64,000 nucleotides of DNA from positions 62,001-126,000 of the forward strand of contig JADJOP010000002.1 of the NCBI GenBank assembly GCA_016713735.1, given 5' to 3'. Positions 53,453 to 61,503 of this stretch are shown one piece after another. Source of the DNA: Bryobacterales bacterium (lineage in GTDB: Bacteria; Acidobacteriota; Terriglobia; Bryobacterales; Bryobacteraceae). The number at the start of each line of letters is the position of its first letter. Positions within the stretch are counted from its first letter, which is position 1. The translations under genes and the position numbers were made by a program. The notes beneath the pieces were generated by a model. That model was not told where the DNA came from. It saw nothing but the letters and a program-made list of their open reading frames with translations, and made no database searches.

Positions 53453-54466
53453 TTGGCGGATCCTCAGGCAACCATCGTCATCCCGACCCTCAACGCCGGC
53501 GACGAGTTGCGCGCCTGCCTCGATTCGCTCATGCGCCAGAGCTTCGATGCCTTTCACGTCATCATCGTCGACAACAGCGGCCGCGGCCTGGCGCGCGCTG
53601 TCGTGCCATCGGACCCTCGCGTGACGCTGATCGAATCCAAGACCAATCTCGGCTTCGGGGCTGCCATCAACCTCGGCGCTCGCCACACCGCTGCGCCGTT
53701 CATCGGCACACTCAACGACGATGCGGCCGCCTCGCCGCAGTGGCTGCAGTGCCTCATCGACGCGCTGCGGCGGGTTCCCAAAGCCGGTATGGCCGCCAGC
53801 TGCGTCCTGCTCGATGCCACCGGCCAGCTTGACTCAGCGGGCATGCTCCTGTGCGCCGATGGGTCCTCAAAACAGCGCGGTCACGGCCAATCCGCCAGCG
53901 CCTTCCCACGCGAAGAGGAAGTCCTCTTCCCCAGCGGCTCGGCAGCGCTCTACCGCCGCGAGCTCTTCGATGAGCTGAGTGGCTTCGACGACGACTTCTT
54001 TCTCTACTGCGAGGACTCCGATCTCGGCCTCCGTGCTCGCTGGGCCGGTTGGTCCTGCCTCTATGTTCCCGATGCGCGCGTCGAACACCGCTACTCTGCC
54101 TCCGCCGGCAGGGCTTCCCGCTTGAAGGCCTATCTGGTCGAGCGCAACCGCCTTCGCCTCGTCGTCAAGAACTTCCCCCTCCGGATGCTCTGGAAGGTCC
54201 CCTTCGTCGCCGTGTCGCGATACTGGGCCCACCTTACTTCGATCCCCTCCGGTCAGGGGGCGGCGGCGGAATTCGCCAGATCAACCGGCGGACCGCTCAC
54301 GCTCGCCTGGTTCGTCGTGAAGGCTCACCTCGCGCTGCTGCCCGCACTTCCTGCGCTGCTGCGCGCCCGCCGTGCCGTGCGCGGCCAAGCTCGAATCAGC
54401 GCGCGCGAGTTCACCTCGCTGGCCGCACGCTTTCGCATCTCACCGCGCGAGGTGGCCGCGCAATGA
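53453..54466 (+). CDS. Glycosyltransferase family 2 (rhamnosyltransferase-like)
   Basis: 337 residues. GT-A fold: ATIVIPTLNAG, IIVDNSG, NLGFGAAINLGA, nucleotide/metal motif TLNDDAA, then FFLYCEDSDLGLRARWAG with the catalytic acidic pair, as in WbbL-type enzymes that add rhamnose or similar sugars. The C-terminal 100 residues contain hydrophobic segments (LTLAWFVVKAHLALLPALPALL) that could bind the membrane. TTG 53453 is the likely start because the fold begins six residues later and the frame upstream is antiphase to the VCBS gene. The stop overlaps the start of the next gene (ATGA). Confidence 0.85.
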   Translation: MADPQATIVIPTLNAGDELRACLDSLMRQSFDAFHVIIVDNSGRGLARAVVPSDPRVTLIESKTNLGFGAAINLGARHTAAPFIGTLNDDAAASPQWLQCLIDALRRVPKAGMAASCVLLDATGQLDSAGMLLCADGSSKQRGHGQSASAFPREEEVLFPSGSAALYRRELFDELSGFDDDFFLYCEDSDLGLRARWAGWSCLYVPDARVEHRYSASAGRASRLKAYLVERNRLRLVVKNFPLRMLWKVPFVAVSRYWAHLTSIPSGQGAAAEFARSTGGPLTLAWFVVKAHLALLPALPALLRARRAVRGQARISAREFTSLAARFRISPREVAAQ

Positions 54467-55209
54467 CGCCTTCCGCCCCTGTCCACCCCCTTCTCGAAGC
54501 CGGCCGCGCGCTCATCCTGATTCCAGCCCGCAACGAAGAGGAAGCTATCGGCGCCGTGGTCGATGAGGTGTACTCGCTGTTCGGCAAGATTCCCGTGCTC
54601 GTCATCGACGACGGATCGCACGACTCCACCGCCGCCATCGTCAAAGGCCGCGGCGCACGCGTCCTCCGCCTGCCCCACCATCTTGGCCTCGGCGGTGCGC
54701 TCCAGGCCGGCTACCGGCTGGCCTTCGAACTCGGCTTTGAATACGTCGTCCGCATCGATGGCGACGGCCAGCACGATCCGCGTTTCATCCCCGCCATGAT
54801 CGATGCCGTTGCCCAACCGGGCGTGCAGATGGCCATCGGTTCGCGCTTCGTCGGCTCCGACGACGGCTACACCAGCTTCTTGCGCGGCCTCGGCATCCGT
54901 CTCTTCCGCGCCTTCCTGCGGCCTATTCTAGGCAAACCCGTGCGCGACCCCACCTCGGGTTTCGTCGCCGTCAATCGCGAGGCCCTTGAGGTGTTCAGCA
55001 GAAGCTTTCCCCTCGAATACCCGGAAATCGAAGCTCTTGTCGTGCTCCGCCGCCGTGCCTTTCACTTTGTGGAAGTGCCCGTTTCGATTCGCCCCCGCCG
55101 GGCCGGCCGCAGCACCATCACCGCACTGAAATCCGTCTACTATCTCGTGCATGTCATGCTGGGCGTGCTGGTCAACATCCTCATCTTTGACCGCCGCCGC
55201 TGGAGGTAA
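54463..55209 (+). CDS. Polyprenyl-phosphate sugar synthase (DPM1-like GT2)
   Basis: 248 residues. Motifs of dolichyl/polyprenyl-phosphate mannose synthases: ALILIPARNEEEAIGAVV, VLVIDDGSHDST, LGGALQAGY, VVRIDGDGQHDP and the later DPTSGFVAVNREAL. The C-terminus has one hydrophobic segment (VYYLVHVMLGVLVNILIFD). It would transfer a sugar from a nucleotide donor to polyprenyl phosphate on the cytoplasmic face. The start is coupled to the upstream GT2 by ATGA and the DUF2304 gene follows after five bases. Confidence 0.87.
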   Translation: MTPSAPVHPLLEAGRALILIPARNEEEAIGAVVDEVYSLFGKIPVLVIDDGSHDSTAAIVKGRGARVLRLPHHLGLGGALQAGYRLAFELGFEYVVRIDGDGQHDPRFIPAMIDAVAQPGVQMAIGSRFVGSDDGYTSFLRGLGIRLFRAFLRPILGKPVRDPTSGFVAVNREALEVFSRSFPLEYPEIEALVVLRRRAFHFVEVPVSIRPRRAGRSTITALKSVYYLVHVMLGVLVNILIFDRRRWR

Positions 55210-55214
55210 CCCCC

Positions 55215-55568
55215 GTGGACCGTCTCTTACTCCTCACCACCCTCATCGCCGCCGGACTCATCCTCACCGTGCTCATCGGCCTGCGGCGGGCGCACATCCG
55301 CGTCGAGTACTCCGTCAGCTGGCTCATCGCCGCCGTCATCTTGCTCCTGCTCGCCCAACTGCCCGAGCCATTGCGCTGGTTCGCCTCCTGGGCCGGCATT
55401 CAGGACCCGCCCACCGTGCTGCTCTTCCTCGTCGCCGGCGTCTTCCTCGTCGTGTTCTACCGCTTCTCGATCATCATTTCCCATCTGCGCGACGCCAACA
55501 TCGCCCTCGCGCAGCGTGTCGCCATTCTGGAGTTCCGCTTGGAGAATGTCGAAGATGGCCGCCTCTAA
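55215..55568 (+). CDS. DUF2304 small membrane protein
   Basis: 117 residues with three transmembrane segments (about 4-22, 33-50, 68-86) and a C-terminal coiled coil (NIALAQRVAILEFRLENVED). DUF2304 genes commonly sit next to DPM1-like glycosyltransferases; the protein probably anchors or assists the synthase, or flips the lipid-linked sugar, but this is not shown. GTG 55215 follows the preceding stop by five bases. The end overlaps the start of the TMTC-like gene by 14 bases. Confidence 0.82.
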   Translation: MDRLLLLTTLIAAGLILTVLIGLRRAHIRVEYSVSWLIAAVILLLLAQLPEPLRWFASWAGIQDPPTVLLFLVAGVFLVVFYRFSIIISHLRDANIALAQRVAILEFRLENVEDGRL

Positions 55569-57294
55569 ACGGCAGCGCGCCACGCCGGACACCGCGCCGG
55601 TGCAGACTGAAAGCCGTCCCGGTTGGAGCTTCTGGCAGACTGCCGCTGCCCTCCTCGGCAGCCTCATCCTTGTGTTCGAGATCTACGGTCCCGCCCTCAG
55701 CGGGCCGTTCCTTCTCGACGACGGCTACCAGTTCTTCGGCCGCCCCGACGTGGCCTACATGTCCCTCAGCCACTGGCTGAACAACGTGCGCCCCCTGCTC
55801 AACCTGAGCTTCTACATCAACTACCAGTTGTCCGGAACGAACACCACCTCCTACCACGTCGTGAACGTCGCCCTGCATTGGGTCAACGCGCTGCTCTGCT
55901 TCTTCATCCTGCGCCGCCTGCTGCGCGCCGTTGCGCCGGAGGCCGCGCCCGGATGGCGCTCCGATCTGGCCCCGCTCGCCGCCGCCTCGCTCTTCCTGCT
56001 CCACCCCGTGCAGACCGAGTCCGTGGCCTACATCTCCAGCCGCTCTGAGTTGCTTAGCGTGATGCCCGCTTATGCCGCCCTGCTGCTCTTTCTGACGCGC
56101 CCCGAGGCCGCGATCGGGTGGGCTCGCGCCGCCGCCGTCATCTTGCTCTTCGGCACGGCTGTTCTTTCCAAGGAACACGCCGCCGCCCTGCCAGCCGTGC
56201 TCCTCCTGGCCGACCTCTTCTTCCACCCCGACGGCCCCCTCCGCGGCATCAAGGCCAATTGGAGACTCTACGCTCCTCTTGCCGCAGCCGCCACGCTGGG
56301 CCTCAGCTTCGTTTGGAAAACACTCAGCCGCACCACCAGCGCCGGCTTTCAACTCGCCGGACTCACCTGGTACGAGTACTTCTTCACACAGTGGCGCATG
56401 TTCTGGAACTACCTCCGGCTCACCGTGCTGCCCATCGGCCTCAATGCCGATCCCGATATTGCGCTCTCCCACACGGCCTTTGAACATGGCGCCATCATCG
56501 GCGGCCTCGCCATCGTCGCCTTGCTCGCCGCCGCGTTCGTGTTCCGCCGCCGCTTTCCGCTCGCGGCCTTCGGCGTCTTCACCTTCGTCGTGCTGCTTGC
56601 GCCTACCTCCTCGGTGGTTCCCATCCGCGACCTGTTCGCCGAGCGCCGCCTCTACCTGCCCATGATCGGCCTGCTCTGCATCGCCCTGGAAGGACTGCGG
56701 CGGCTGAACTCCCGCCAAACCGGCACGCTGGCCGCCATTGCCGTGGGCCTTCTCGGCGCTTCCTACCTCACCTGGCAGCGAGCGCACGTCTGGGCCGGTG
56801 CGATTCCGCTGTGGTCCGATACGGTCGCCAAGTCGCCGAATAAATACCGCCCGCGCTTTCAATACGCCTTCGCCCTCTACCAGGACCACCGCTGCTCAGA
56901 GGCCGCCGAGCAGTATGAGAAAACCGCCGCGCTCGAAACCCAGCCCGGCGAGCAGCTCTATGTCGATTGGGCTCTCGCGCTCGATTGCGCCGGCCGCCTC
57001 GACGAAGCCGCGGCGAAACTCGAGCAGGCCTCCCGCGCCATCCCCTCCGTGCTCGTCTACGTGAACCTCGCCATGATCTACGGCAAGTCCGGGCGCAATG
57101 AACAGGCCCTGGCCGCGCTCGATAAGGCCGAACAACTCAATCCCCGGTTCGCTCAGGTCCACGCCTTCCGCGGCAACATCTATTTCTCGCAGCAGAAACC
57201 CGAGGCCGCCGCCGCCGCCTACCGCAAGGCATTAAGCTTCGACCCTGCCAACCAGGCGGCCCTGCACGGGCTGCGCGCGCTCGGTGCGCAGTAA
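55555..57294 (+). CDS. TMTC-like GT-C glycosyltransferase with TPR repeats
   Basis: 579 residues. About ten transmembrane segments occupy residues 25-400. The first extracytoplasmic loop has FLLDDGYQFFGRP, the acidic DD of GT-C enzymes, then RPLLNLSFYINYQLSGTN, as in TMTC/DUF1736 proteins. From about residue 415, four or five TPR units follow (YRPRFQYAFALYQDHRCSEA, ALDCAGRLDEAAAKLEQA, NLAMIYGKSGRNEQALAALD, GNIYFSQQKPEAAAAAYRKA). Animal TMTC1-4 are protein O-mannosyltransferases using lipid-linked mannose, which the DPM1-like neighbour could make. The acceptor here is unknown. ATG 55555 overlaps DUF2304. Confidence 0.85.
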   Translation: MAASKRQRATPDTAPVQTESRPGWSFWQTAAALLGSLILVFEIYGPALSGPFLLDDGYQFFGRPDVAYMSLSHWLNNVRPLLNLSFYINYQLSGTNTTSYHVVNVALHWVNALLCFFILRRLLRAVAPEAAPGWRSDLAPLAAASLFLLHPVQTESVAYISSRSELLSVMPAYAALLLFLTRPEAAIGWARAAAVILLFGTAVLSKEHAAALPAVLLLADLFFHPDGPLRGIKANWRLYAPLAAAATLGLSFVWKTLSRTTSAGFQLAGLTWYEYFFTQWRMFWNYLRLTVLPIGLNADPDIALSHTAFEHGAIIGGLAIVALLAAAFVFRRRFPLAAFGVFTFVVLLAPTSSVVPIRDLFAERRLYLPMIGLLCIALEGLRRLNSRQTGTLAAIAVGLLGASYLTWQRAHVWAGAIPLWSDTVAKSPNKYRPRFQYAFALYQDHRCSEAAEQYEKTAALETQPGEQLYVDWALALDCAGRLDEAAAKLEQASRAIPSVLVYVNLAMIYGKSGRNEQALAALDKAEQLNPRFAQVHAFRGNIYFSQQKPEAAAAAYRKALSFDPANQAALHGLRALGAQ

Positions 57295-57317
57295 GCTCGC
57301 ATGAGGACCGGCTGAGC

Positions 57318-58415
57318 GTGAAAATCGGAGTCAACGCTCTCTATTTGTTGCCGGGCCAGGTGGGCGGCACAGAGATCTACCTGCGCAACCTGCTCGCCGC
57401 CATGGCGCGCATCGATCATCCGCACGAAGTGCTCACTTTCATCAACGACGAGACGCTCAGTGCGCCTCTGCCGGGCGAATGCGTGCCCCTCGGCGTGCGC
57501 GCCGCCAGTCGCCCCGCCCGCATCCTCTGCGAGCAGATGGCGCTTCCCCTCGCCTGCGCGCGCCGCGGCATCGACGTGTTGCTCAATCCCGGCTTCACCG
57601 CGCCGCTGCTTGCGCCCTGCCCCACCGTCACCGTGTTCCATGACCTGCAGCACAAACGGCTGCCGCAGCACTTCCGCTGGTGGGATCTTCCCTTCTGGCG
57701 CCTGCTGCTATTCCAAGCCGCCGTCTCCTCCACACGCCTCATCGCCGTCAGCCATAACACCAAGCGCGATCTGTTGCGCTACTATCCGCTGAGGCCGGCA
57801 GGGATCGACGTGGTGCACCACGGTGTCGACCCCGCCTTCTTCACTCTTCCCCGCGCGCCGGAGAACATCCTGCTCTGTGTCTCCACCCTGCACCCACACA
57901 AGAACGTGGAGCGGCTTGTCCGCGTCTTCGGCACACTGCACCAGCGTCATCCCGAACTCAAGCTCGTGCTGGCCGGCATTCGCGGCTTCGCCACGCAACG
58001 GATCGAACAGCTGATTGCTGAATCCGGTGCTGCCAGCGCCGTGGAAATCACCGGCTGGCTGCAACTCGACGCCCTCCGCGCGCTCTATAGCCGCGCACGA
58101 GCGTTCGTCTACCCGTCAACATTCGAAGGCTTCGGCATGCCCGTGCTAGAAGCGATGGCGGCCGGAGTTCCCACCGTTTGCTCCGATATCCCGCCCCTGC
58201 GCGAAGTGGCGGGCGACACCGCTGTGCTCTTCGATCCCCATGACGATGCGGCGTTGCTGTCGGCTCTGGAGAGCGTGCTGGCCGCACCGCCCGACACCGC
58301 CGCCGCTGTCGAGCGAGCCCGCGCCTTCACGTGGGAAGCCGCCGCGCGCGCCACGCTGGCCGCTTGTGAAGCCGCTGCTGGCCTTATCGCGACTCGGCCG
58401 TCAGGAACTCACTGA
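57318..58415 (+). CDS. Glycosyltransferase family 4
   Basis: 365 residues, GT-B fold. N-terminal GVNALYLLPGQVGGTEIYLR, nucleotide-sugar domain with LCVSTLHPHKNVERLVRVF and the retaining-enzyme acidic motif YPSTFEGFGMPVLEAMAAGVP. The group includes mannosyl- and rhamnosyltransferases of polysaccharide clusters. GTG 57318 is the start, 23 bases after the TMTC-like gene. The 3' end overlaps the convergent LamG gene by 32 bases. Confidence 0.87.
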   Translation: MKIGVNALYLLPGQVGGTEIYLRNLLAAMARIDHPHEVLTFINDETLSAPLPGECVPLGVRAASRPARILCEQMALPLACARRGIDVLLNPGFTAPLLAPCPTVTVFHDLQHKRLPQHFRWWDLPFWRLLLFQAAVSSTRLIAVSHNTKRDLLRYYPLRPAGIDVVHHGVDPAFFTLPRAPENILLCVSTLHPHKNVERLVRVFGTLHQRHPELKLVLAGIRGFATQRIEQLIAESGAASAVEITGWLQLDALRALYSRARAFVYPSTFEGFGMPVLEAMAAGVPTVCSDIPPLREVAGDTAVLFDPHDDAALLSALESVLAAPPDTAAAVERARAFTWEAAARATLAACEAAAGLIATRPSGTH

Positions 58416-59037
58416 CCGCCAGCGCCCGCCGCGTGAACCGCGCCATCCGGATCGCCCCCTTGAAGTAATCCACCCGGTTGATGCGCGTGCCCGCCGAAGT
58501 GTGCCCCGCGCCCTGCGGCGCCAGTTTCACCTCAGCCTCACCCTGCGGCTCGCCATTCACGAAATGCCGGAACATGCGGCCGTCATACACCATCGCCGCG
58601 TGATACCAGCGGTCCAACGGGTGCCGCTTCGCAGGGTCGATCAACGGTTTGGAGCCGGTGGCCGAACTGGCGAAGCTGTCCAGATACCACTCGCCGCCGG
58701 TGAGCCTGGTCTCAAACAGCAACCGCGTCTGCGACCCGCGCTCCTGCAGGTGGAAGAACCGCTGCTCGCGCTTGCCCCCGCTGTCCGGCCGGAACACAAC
58801 CTCCCACGTGAATACCTCCGCGCCCGCCAGCGGATGCACGTCGAGGAGCAGCGCGTCGTCCACGCCATCAAACTCAATCGCTCTCCCCGCCGGTGTCTCG
58901 ATGACGCGAGGCTCGCCTTCGACCTTCGTGCGGTGGCCTCCCACCGAATCGAGGCGGTCAAAGCGCCACACCTCCGCATCGGAGCCCTGCCCCCGCAGCA
59001 GCGCCACGGGAGCGGCGAGGATCGTTCTTCGCAGCAT
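58384..59037 (-). CDS. Secreted LamG/concanavalin-like domain protein
   Basis: 217 residues with a short signal-like start (RRTILAAPVALLRGQ). The body is a LamG/concanavalin A-like sandwich: RAIEFDGVDDALLLDVHPL, FTWEVVFRPDSGG, WYHAAMVYDGRMFRHFVNG and IRMARFTRRALAVSEF. No catalytic residues are seen, so ligand binding is more likely. It lies 12 bases after dapD in the same direction, as the last gene of the lysine operon, with no evident link to lysine. Confidence 0.8.
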   Translation of the reverse strand: MLRRTILAAPVALLRGQGSDAEVWRFDRLDSVGGHRTKVEGEPRVIETPAGRAIEFDGVDDALLLDVHPLAGAEVFTWEVVFRPDSGGKREQRFFHLQERGSQTRLLFETRLTGGEWYLDSFASSATGSKPLIDPAKRHPLDRWYHAAMVYDGRMFRHFVNGEPQGEAEVKLAPQGAGHTSAGTRINRVDYFKGAIRMARFTRRALAVSEFLTAESR

Positions 59038-59049
59038 CGGCTGCCTATC

Positions 59050-59889
59050 CTACCGCAGCAGGTCCTCGAGTTGGATCTTCGCGTCGGTCTTCTCGTCGCG
59101 GTACTTCACGATCACCGGAGTATAGAGCGACACGCCCCAGTCCTTGCCCGGACCCCTCGTCACCGCGCGCGAGCCCGCCACCACGACGGCGTCCGAAGGA
59201 ATCACCAGCGGCTGTTCATCCGTTGCCGCATAGACGGCGCCTTTCACCAGGTCGTACACCGGAGTCGAACGGTTCAGAATCACGCCCGTGCCCAACACCG
59301 CGCGGCGCTTCACCACCGTGCCTTCATACACGCCCGTGTTGCCGCCCACCAGCACATCGTCTTCAATGATCACCGGCAGCGCGCCCACCGGCTCCAGCAC
59401 CCCGCCGATCTGCGCCGCCGCCGAAAGATGGCAGTTCTTGCCGATCTGCGCGCAACTGCCCACCAGGGCGTGCGAATCCACCATCGTCCCGGCGTCCACA
59501 TAAGCGCCGACGTTGATGTACATCGGCGGCATGCAGGTCACCCCGCGCGCGATGTAGCAGCCGTCGCGGATGCTCGACCCGCCGGGCACAATGCGTACGC
59601 CCGAATCGGCCGCCATGCTCCGCACCGGGTAGGTGGCCTTGTCAAACATCGGCTGCCGCGCCGCGTCGATCGACATATCGACAATCTGCCCCATGCGAAA
59701 ACCGAGCAGAATGCCCTTCTTTACCCACGCGTTCACGCGCCACCCGGTGGCCTCGCCGCCATCAGGCTCCGCCGAGCGGATCTCACCCGCATTCAGCGCC
59801 GCCTTGAATTCCGCGAACAACCGGAAATGCTCCTGCGTATATTCGGCAGGCTTCCCGTCAAACAGGTTCTCGATCTCAGTTCGCAGCAT
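59050..59889 (-). CDS. dapD: Tetrahydrodipicolinate N-succinyltransferase
   Basis: 279 residues. N-terminal helical domain and a left-handed beta-helix of hexapeptide repeats (about 100-220: PPMYINVGAYVDAGTMVDSHALVGSCAQIGK region). Family motifs VGSCAQIG and GCYIARGV are present. It succinylates L-2,3,4,5-tetrahydrodipicolinate using succinyl-CoA, committing this organism to the succinylase branch of DAP synthesis. The start overlaps the end of dapA by 14 bases. The matching desuccinylase may be the partial gene at 63913. Confidence 0.93.
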   Translation of the reverse strand: MLRTEIENLFDGKPAEYTQEHFRLFAEFKAALNAGEIRSAEPDGGEATGWRVNAWVKKGILLGFRMGQIVDMSIDAARQPMFDKATYPVRSMAADSGVRIVPGGSSIRDGCYIARGVTCMPPMYINVGAYVDAGTMVDSHALVGSCAQIGKNCHLSAAAQIGGVLEPVGALPVIIEDDVLVGGNTGVYEGTVVKRRAVLGTGVILNRSTPVYDLVKGAVYAATDEQPLVIPSDAVVVAGSRAVTRGPGKDWGVSLYTPVIVKYRDEKTDAKIQLEDLLR

Positions 59890-60778
59890 GAGCCGTCTGT
59901 CCCATCAACAATCCGAGCGCTTCCAGCACTCCATCAATCTTCTTCCGCGACGCCTCGGCGGGCTCCACCAGCGGCAGCCGCCACACCGGCTCCAGCAGCC
60001 CCATGCGCGCCATCGCGTATTTCACCGGGCCGGGATTCGACTCCACAAAGTTCACATCCATCAACGGCAGGATCTTCTGCTGAATCGCCCGCGCCCCGGC
60101 GAAGTCGCCCTTCAGGCAGCATGCCGCCAACTGCGACATCTCCGCCGGAATCTCATTCGACGCCACGCTGATGATGCCCTTGCCCCCCAGCGCCGCCAGC
60201 GGAATCGTGATCGAGTCATCGCCTGACAGTACGGCAAACGACGCGGGCGCCTGGTGCACCACCTGCGCCATCTGCCCGATGTTGCCCGACGCTTCCTTGA
60301 CGCCGACAATGTTCTCGATCGCCGACAACCGCCGCAGCGTCGCCGGTTCCACATTCACACCCGTACGCCCCTGCACGCTATACACAACAATCGGCAGCTT
60401 CACCGCGGAAGCGATCGCCTTGTAGTGCTGGTACAGGCCCTCCTGGGTCGGCTTGTTGTAATAGGGCGTCACCGAAAGCAACCCATCGGCCCCCATCGCC
60501 TCCAGTTCCCGTGCCAGCGCGATCACCTCAGCGGTGTTGTAGCCGCCCGCGCCCGCCATCACCGGGACCTTCCCCTTGGCTTCTTCCAGCGTGATCTCCA
60601 CCACGCGCAGATGCTCGGCGTGCGAGAGCGTCGGCGATTCCCCCGTCGTGCCGCACGGCACCAGGAAATGAATCCCTGCCTCGATCTGCCGCCGCACCAG
60701 CTTGCGCAGCGTGGCCTCATCCAGCGATCCATCGCTGTTGAACGGAGTCACGAGCGCCGTTCCGCATCCAGTAAACAT
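59876..60778 (-). CDS. dapA: 4-hydroxy-tetrahydrodipicolinate synthase
   Basis: 300-residue TIM barrel. Phosphate-binding/entry motif PCGTTGESPTLSHAEH, the catalytic Tyr in SVTPYYNKPTQEGLY, and VVYSVQGRTGVNVEP followed by the Schiff-base Lys in GVKEASGN. In most DapA the segment before the Lys reads YNVPGRT; here it is YSVQGRT. It condenses pyruvate with L-aspartate-4-semialdehyde. AGGAGGTG a few bases before the ATG at 60778 fixes the start; an in-frame ATG at 60811 is not needed. Confidence 0.94.
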   Translation of the reverse strand: MFTGCGTALVTPFNSDGSLDEATLRKLVRRQIEAGIHFLVPCGTTGESPTLSHAEHLRVVEITLEEAKGKVPVMAGAGGYNTAEVIALARELEAMGADGLLSVTPYYNKPTQEGLYQHYKAIASAVKLPIVVYSVQGRTGVNVEPATLRRLSAIENIVGVKEASGNIGQMAQVVHQAPASFAVLSGDDSITIPLAALGGKGIISVASNEIPAEMSQLAACCLKGDFAGARAIQQKILPLMDVNFVESNPGPVKYAMARMGLLEPVWRLPLVEPAEASRKKIDGVLEALGLLMGQTAHAAN

Positions 60779-60807
60779 GTTCCACCTCCTGTGCCCGCGC
60801 GCCGGCA

Positions 60808-61503
60808 TCACGCCCCGCCGAACAACACCTGGCGAAATTCGTAGAATCCCTTTTTCCCCACAACCCAGCGCGCCGCATGCAGCGCCCCGCGCGCGAATCC
60901 CTCGCGGCTCCGCGCCGCATGCCTCAGCGTGATCGTATCGGCCGCCGAATCGAAGCCGATCTCATGCGTGCCGGGATGCGCACCGGCGCGGCTCGCCGAT
61001 TGATCGATCCGCCGCTCGTATCCCGCCTTGCGCATGGCTTCCACCAGCGTCAACAGAGTGCCGCTCGGGGCGTCCTTCTTGGCCGAGTGATGAATCTCCC
61101 ACGCCCAAGCCTCGTAGCCGCTCTGCGCCGCCATCAGTCGCGCCGTCTCCGCTGCCACGCGCTCAAATACATTAACGCCCACAGAGAAGTTCGAAGCGTA
61201 GACGAATCCCGTGCCTGCAGCCGCCACGGCGGCGCGCGCGCGTTCCAGATGCGCGCCCCAGCCCGTCGTGCCCACCACTGTGTTCACACCCAGCGCCGCC
61301 AGCTTCTCGATGTTGCCGATGGCCGCTTCCGGCATCGTGAACTCGATGGCCACATCCACGCCCGCGAAGTTCTCCTTCGTCATGGCCACGCCGCCGGCGT
61401 TGTTGAACTCATCCAACCGCAACACCACCTCGAAGCCATACTCGGCGGCCAGCGAGTCCATCATCTTGCCCATCTTGCCGTAGCCAACGAAGGCCAGCTT
61501 CAT
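60808..61503 (-). CDS. dapB: 4-hydroxy-tetrahydrodipicolinate reductase
   Basis: 231 residues, slightly short for the family (about 240-270). Rossmann start LAFVGYGKMGK, cofactor region GTTGWGA, and the catalytic/substrate motif EIHHSAKKDAPSGTLL. The short second domain keeps ITLRHAARSREGFARGAL. It reduces the DapA product with NAD(P)H. The start is coupled to lysC by ATGA (61500-61503), and dapA follows 29 bases after its stop. Confidence 0.93.
   Translation of the reverse strand: MKLAFVGYGKMGKMMDSLAAEYGFEVVLRLDEFNNAGGVAMTKENFAGVDVAIEFTMPEAAIGNIEKLAALGVNTVVGTTGWGAHLERARAAVAAAGTGFVYASNFSVGVNVFERVAAETARLMAAQSGYEAWAWEIHHSAKKDAPSGTLLTLVEAMRKAGYERRIDQSASRAGAHPGTHEIGFDSAADTITLRHAARSREGFARGALHAARWVVGKKGFYEFRQVLFGGA

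Noticed and set aside
55474..56889. A 471-codon minus-strand open frame
   Set aside because: Antisense to the TMTC-like gene and rich in Gly, Glu and Gln without any motif.
58240..60171. A 643-codon plus-strand open frame
   Set aside because: Antisense to LamG, dapD and dapA, all of which have clear family motifs.
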